Source of the DNA: Halogeometricum rufum
GTDB taxonomy: Archaea > Halobacteriota > Halobacteria > Halobacteriales > Haloferacaceae
Assembly (NCBI RefSeq): GCF_900112175.1
Contig: NZ_FOYT01000003.1
Coordinates: 248,001 to 312,000 of the forward strand
Direction of reading: 5' to 3'
Length of the DNA stretch: 64,000 nucleotides
Below are positions 60,826 to 64,000 of the stretch, in pieces. A program made the position numbers and the translations under genes. Position 1 is the first letter of the stretch. Each line of letters starts with the position of its first letter. The notes beneath the pieces are model-generated. The model did no database searches. It was given only the letters and a program-made list of their open reading frames with translations, and was not told the DNA's origin.

Positions 60826-61710
60826 TCAGTGGTGTAGCTGCTCGGGCACCGGACTCCCCTCGTGGCGGAGCCGTTCGACCAGCGAGCGTTGCGCGGCGTC
60901 GTCCATGCCGTCGTACCGGGCGGCGGCGTCGAGCACCATCGAGACGAGTTTCGGGTCGCCCGGGGAGACGACGCTCGTGACGCCCTGCGCGGCCGCGAAG
61001 TCGAATCGCTCGCGAATCTCGTCGGGGCGGCTGACCGGTTCGTACCAGTTCGCGAACGGTCGGTCCGCCTCCGGCAGTTCGTCGGTGGACGGCCACGACC
61101 CCTTGGCGAACGCCTTGATGCAGAGCGTGCCGATGTCCTCCTCCTCGCAGCGTTCGAGGACGCGTTCGTAGTCGTACTCGTCGCCGTCCTTCCCGACGAC
61201 GACGGGGTTCAGCGGGAACATCAGCGATTCGAGGTCGTCGATTCGGTCGATGGCGTCGAGAATCAGTTGGGGCGACCCGTGACTCGTCAGGCCGATGTGG
61301 TCTACGAGCCCCTCTTCCTTGGCGTCGCGGAACGCCGCCAGCGCGCCGTCGTCGGCCGTAATCGCGTCGAGTTCCTCCTCGTACTCCAGCCCGTGGACCT
61401 GGTAGAGGTCGATTTTCTCCACGCCGAGGCGGTTCAGCGACCGTTCGAGCTTCCGTCTCGCCCCGTCGTAGTCGCGTTCCTGCGTCTTGCAGCCGAGGAA
61501 GACGTCCTCGCGGTGCTGTCGGAGTTTCGGTCCGAGTTTGAGTTCGGCGTCGCCGTACGTCGGAGCGACGTCGAAGTGGTTCACGCCGTGGTCGAGGACG
61601 TGTTCGACCATCTGGTTCGCCCCCTCCTGTTCGAGCCAGTTGAGCGCGATGGTGCCGAACGTCGCTATCGTGCTGTCGTGACCCGTCTCGCCGAGTGTGC
61701 GCGTCTCCAT
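60826..61710 (-). CDS. Aldo/keto reductase
   Basis: This 294-residue AKR has METRTLGETGHDSTIATFGTIAL, FDVAPTYGDAELKLG (catalytic Asp/Tyr region), the catalytic Lys in VFLGCKTQER, and YQVHGLEYEEEL with the active-site His. It is an NADPH-dependent oxidoreductase of the AKR-like archaeal group. Substrate unknown. ATG 61708-61710 is the natural start; longer frames to 62043 run antisense inside the next gene. Confidence 0.9.
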   Translation of the reverse strand: METRTLGETGHDSTIATFGTIALNWLEQEGANQMVEHVLDHGVNHFDVAPTYGDAELKLGPKLRQHREDVFLGCKTQERDYDGARRKLERSLNRLGVEKIDLYQVHGLEYEEELDAITADDGALAAFRDAKEEGLVDHIGLTSHGSPQLILDAIDRIDDLESLMFPLNPVVVGKDGDEYDYERVLERCEEEDIGTLCIKAFAKGSWPSTDELPEADRPFANWYEPVSRPDEIRERFDFAAAQGVTSVVSPGDPKLVSMVLDAAARYDGMDDAAQRSLVERLRHEGSPVPEQLHH

Positions 61711-61747
61711 GTTCGGTTGTACTCCCCACCGTCGAATAAAGGATAGC

Positions 61748-62599
61748 CTACCCGCGCCGCTGAAGGAACGCCCGAGTTCTGGCGGCGACGGCCGACCGGA
61801 ACGCCGCCGGGTCCACGTCGCTCTCGTGGTGGTGCAGTCGCGCGTGCGACTCCCTGAAGGCCGCTTCGAGGGCGCGTTCGTACACCGAATCGACCGTGAC
61901 CGGTCGCCCCCGCGCCTCGAGTTCCGCCGCGATACGCTCGAACCGCTCCCGGGGAACGAGTTCCGCTGCGACGCCGTCGGCGTCACCCTCGACCGGTTTG
62001 ACGGCCGTTTTCTCGCGAAAGTCGGGGTGTCCGAGCGTCGCACGCTGACCCCCCTTGCCCCGTTTGTTCCGGACGACGACGCCCTTGGCAGGCCCGTCGT
62101 ACCACGCCGAGTCCGGGACTTCGTAGCCGTCGGGGTCGAAATCGCGCGTGTTCCGCTCCTTCTCGAACGCGTTGACCGGGTGGAGTCCCAGCCGGTCGAA
62201 AATCTGCTCGGCGGCGTCGGGCGGCCGGAACTCCCCCGCGTCGGCCGACCAGACGTCGTACCCGAGGAACGACGGCGTCCGCGTCCAGTCGTACGCTATC
62301 GACCGCCGCGTGGTGGCCACGCCGAAGAAGACGACGTCCTCGACGTTCGGGACGGCCGCTCGGAGCGCGTCCCTGTCGAGGTTCTCGCGGACGTGCCTGA
62401 CGGCGTGTCGGTACGACTCGGGGACGGAATCGGGGTCGCCGTACACCCGTCGCTCGTCGCCGAACCGGACGATTCCGGCGTCGTCGAGACCGAAGCGGAA
62501 CCACGCCCCGTCCACGAGTTCGAGAATCCACAGGTGACCGCTGGAGAGCAGTTCGTCGGGGGCGTCGGAGAGCGACGGGAGTGCGGGAAAGTCCTTCAT
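61748..62599 (-). CDS. RNA-ligase-fold protein with degenerate nucleotidyltransfer site
   Basis: This 283-residue protein resembles the nucleotidyltransferase domain of Rnl2-like RNA ligases: GHLWILELVDGAWFRF (motif I position), VVFFGVATTRRSIAYDW and SFLGYDVW (motif III/IIIa area), and AKGVVVRNKRGKGGQRATL (motif IV area). The nucleophile Lys of K-x-D-G is Leu28 (LVDG 28-31) and the motif IV Glu is Ala, so adenylate transfer is unlikely. It may be an RNA-binding derivative or use a different mechanism. Confidence 0.65.
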   Translation of the reverse strand: MKDFPALPSLSDAPDELLSSGHLWILELVDGAWFRFGLDDAGIVRFGDERRVYGDPDSVPESYRHAVRHVRENLDRDALRAAVPNVEDVVFFGVATTRRSIAYDWTRTPSFLGYDVWSADAGEFRPPDAAEQIFDRLGLHPVNAFEKERNTRDFDPDGYEVPDSAWYDGPAKGVVVRNKRGKGGQRATLGHPDFREKTAVKPVEGDADGVAAELVPRERFERIAAELEARGRPVTVDSVYERALEAAFRESHARLHHHESDVDPAAFRSAVAARTRAFLQRRG

Positions 62600-62701
62600 G
62601 CGTGAGAGAGACGGCCGTCGGTCGGAGTTCTCTCTCGGAGCTGATAAGTCCGGGGTACGCCGGGTTCGCCCGTCAGGGCGACCGGACGCGACCCGTCGTC
62701 C

Positions 62702-63820
62702 TCACTCGACGGGGAACCGGAGCAGCGCGCCGACGCCGTCGAACGCCGCTTCGAGTCGGTCGGTCCGGTCGAGTCCCGTCGGGGCGACGACGCTCTCGCC
62801 GCCCTGCTGTTCGGCGCGTTCGACCAGCGACTGCACCTCCGCCTCGGGGAGCGAGTCCGCGACGAGCAGCGTCTCGACGGCCTCCAGTTCGAGCGCTTCC
62901 TCGACGCCCTCGCGGCCCGTCGCGACGGGCGTCTCGTCGCCGTCGAGCGCGTCGAACAACCGGTCGAGCGTCTCCCGGGCGTCGGTCGTGCCGAGTTCGC
63001 CCGCCGACTCGGCCGCGTCGACGAGTTGTCTGAGGCCCTGTTCGGAGGCGTACTCCACCTCGAACGACCCGGTGACGGCGTCCCCGACCGGTTCGGGCAG
63101 GTGGTCGCCGTCCCGGAACTGCTCGACGACGACGTCGCTGCCGCCCAGGAGGAGCCCCGATGCCTCGAACTCGGCCTCGGGACTCGCCTCGTCGGCACCC
63201 TCGACGGGCGCGTCGTCGAGGAAGACGCGCGCGGCCGCCGAGCCGATTTCGTCGAAGAACTCCTCGGTCCGCTCCTCGCTTCGGCCCTCGAAGCGGTTCT
63301 CGTTCCGCCCCTCGGCCGCCTGCTTGCTCGGCACGTCGCTCTCGACGGTGTCGACGTGGGTGATGGTCTCGCCGTCGTACCGCCCGAACGCCGCGCTCTC
63401 GCGAGCGACGACCAGGAGGCCGTGGGTGTCGGTTCGCTCCGTCGCGGGTTCCAGCGGGTCCGTGTCGAACTCGTTGGCGTGCCCGTACGCCGACTCGGAG
63501 ACGGGTGCCGGCAGGTCGTCGAAGACGTACTGGACGAGGTCGGTGTCCGAGACGCCGACGTAGGCGGCGAACCCGTTCTCGGGCGTCTCCTCGTAGTCGT
63601 GGAGGAGACGCCGCGTCTCCTCCAGCGCCCGTTCGAGGGGTCGTCGGACCTCCTCGCGGACGTCGAGGTACTCCGCCTCGGCGTGTTCCGATTCGACGCG
63701 TCGCTGCATCGCCTGCATCGACTCGTCGGGCGGGACCGCGACGGTGACGAGTTGTTCGCCGTCCGCTTCGGTGGCCGAGACCGCTTCGATTCGGTCGTGG
63801 AGGGAGTCGTGTGTAGACAT
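62702..63820 (-). CDS. Vms1/aRF1-like release-factor-family protein without GGQ
   Basis: This 372-residue acidic protein is related to eRF1/aRF1 domains 2-3 and to Vms1/ANKZF1-type peptidyl-tRNA hydrolases: THGLLVVARESAAFGRYDGE, NRFEGRSEERTEEFFDEIGSAAARVFL and ASGLLLGGSDVVVEQF, followed by a C-terminal eL30-like fold ending ETLLVADSLPEAEVQSLVERAEQQGG. At the GGQ loop the sequence is AEGRNENRF (169-177), so the hydrolytic glutamine is absent. It probably works in ribosome rescue or as a regulator without hydrolysis. Confidence 0.75.
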   Translation of the reverse strand: MSTHDSLHDRIEAVSATEADGEQLVTVAVPPDESMQAMQRRVESEHAEAEYLDVREEVRRPLERALEETRRLLHDYEETPENGFAAYVGVSDTDLVQYVFDDLPAPVSESAYGHANEFDTDPLEPATERTDTHGLLVVARESAAFGRYDGETITHVDTVESDVPSKQAAEGRNENRFEGRSEERTEEFFDEIGSAAARVFLDDAPVEGADEASPEAEFEASGLLLGGSDVVVEQFRDGDHLPEPVGDAVTGSFEVEYASEQGLRQLVDAAESAGELGTTDARETLDRLFDALDGDETPVATGREGVEEALELEAVETLLVADSLPEAEVQSLVERAEQQGGESVVAPTGLDRTDRLEAAFDGVGALLRFPVE

Positions 63821-63896
63821 GCGTTCTGAGTGTTCGTTTCTCCCCTCGCCGAATGGAAGAATCTTGTCGCCGGTGTGTTGGCACGTCTCGTGCGAC

Positions 63897-64000
63897 CTAC
63901 GCTCCGTCCAGCGGGCCGAACCGCTCCGGCGGCGTTCGGGGGTCGGTCGCGCGCTCGAACCCGTAGCCCAACTCGAACAGGTGCGGTTCGGCGAACCGCC
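63897..64000 (-). CDS. C-terminal end of an amidase-like protein (runs off window)
   Basis: The last 34 codons before the TAG at 63897-63899 read RFAEPHLFELGYGFERATD and then a Pro/Arg tail. This resembles the C-terminus of amidase-signature enzymes, in which an RF.E..LL.LG.AFE segment follows the catalytic domain. Too little is visible for certainty. Confidence 0.5.
   Translation of the reverse strand, partial: RFAEPHLFELGYGFERATDPRTPPERFGPLDGA

Noticed and set aside
61738-61751. AGGATAGCCTA, same core as the iron box at 27778
   Set aside because: The outer TT and AA of TTAGG-N4-CCTAA are missing, so the palindrome is incomplete; treated as chance.

Overview
The window looks like haloarchaeal DNA (class Halobacteria). 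It is GC-rich, the predicted proteins are strongly acidic, and many genes begin directly at a TATA-box-determined transcription start without a leader. The regulators are of the Bat/HTH_10, DUF7344-like and double-winged-helix types, and there is an archaeal Orc1/Cdc6 initiator. No rRNA, tRNA or CRISPR was seen. A ParA partition locus with iterons, an Orc1/Cdc6 gene with an ORB-like site and many accessory catabolic genes suggest a megaplasmid, secondary chromosome or accessory chromosomal region; this is inference.

Layout. 1-350: start of a small conserved gene behind two DtxR/IdeR-like iron boxes. 793-11483: an anaerobic respiration island with a Cys-rich DmsR-like regulator, a DMSO/TMAO-reductase-type complex (dmsA, dmsB, an NrfD-type anchor, a TorD/DmsD chaperone), an Mrp-type Fe-S carrier ATPase, a small molybdopterin-fold protein, MobA, and molybdate/tungstate ABC binding protein and permease without an ATPase. 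The structural operon and the cofactor operon share a 20-bp promoter sequence. 12335-21512: a partition locus (ParA, a 136-aa partner, about 23 iterons of 13 bp) inside an inverted duplication of a DUF7344-like gene plus a large PAS/GAF/Bat regulator. 21823-22400: transposase relic and a MITE-like inverted repeat.

22434-27791: a compact metal/redox island. It holds a His/Glu/Asp-rich exported protein, an ApbE-type flavin transferase, a thrombospondin-type-3 calcium-binding protein, a ferric-reductase-like bis-heme membrane protein whose four histidines have exactly the NOX/ferric-reductase spacing, a two-domain winged-helix regulator, and a P1B-4 metal ATPase preceded by two iron boxes. I consider this the best candidate for an undescribed system: extracytoplasmic flavin/heme electron transfer linked to iron. 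28048-39294: a frameshifted xdhC, PadR regulator, NhaC antiporter, YdcF-like protein, hydrolase, flavodoxin, glucose dehydrogenase, MFS carrier and M81 peptidase-like gene. A second small copy of the 13-bp iteron array lies at 34271.

40324-56207: a sugar uptake and catabolism region with a CUT1-type ABC importer, two TIM-barrel isomerase-like proteins, a PIG-L deacetylase, four Gfo/Idh/MocA proteins (one without the EKP motif), RidA, a SelA/DgaE-like PLP lyase and an aldose-epimerase-like protein. Together they suggest catabolism of an N-acetylated amino sugar through keto and enamine intermediates. No sugar kinase or keto-deoxy-sugar aldolase is present. An orc1/cdc6 gene sits in the middle. 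56406-64000: housekeeping and accessory genes, including a sugar-nucleotide transferase, methyltransferase, UspA, ASCH protein, DUF2243 membrane protein and aldo/keto reductase. It also holds an RNA-ligase-fold protein without its nucleophilic lysine, a release-factor-like (Vms1-type) protein without GGQ, and the end of an amidase-like gene.
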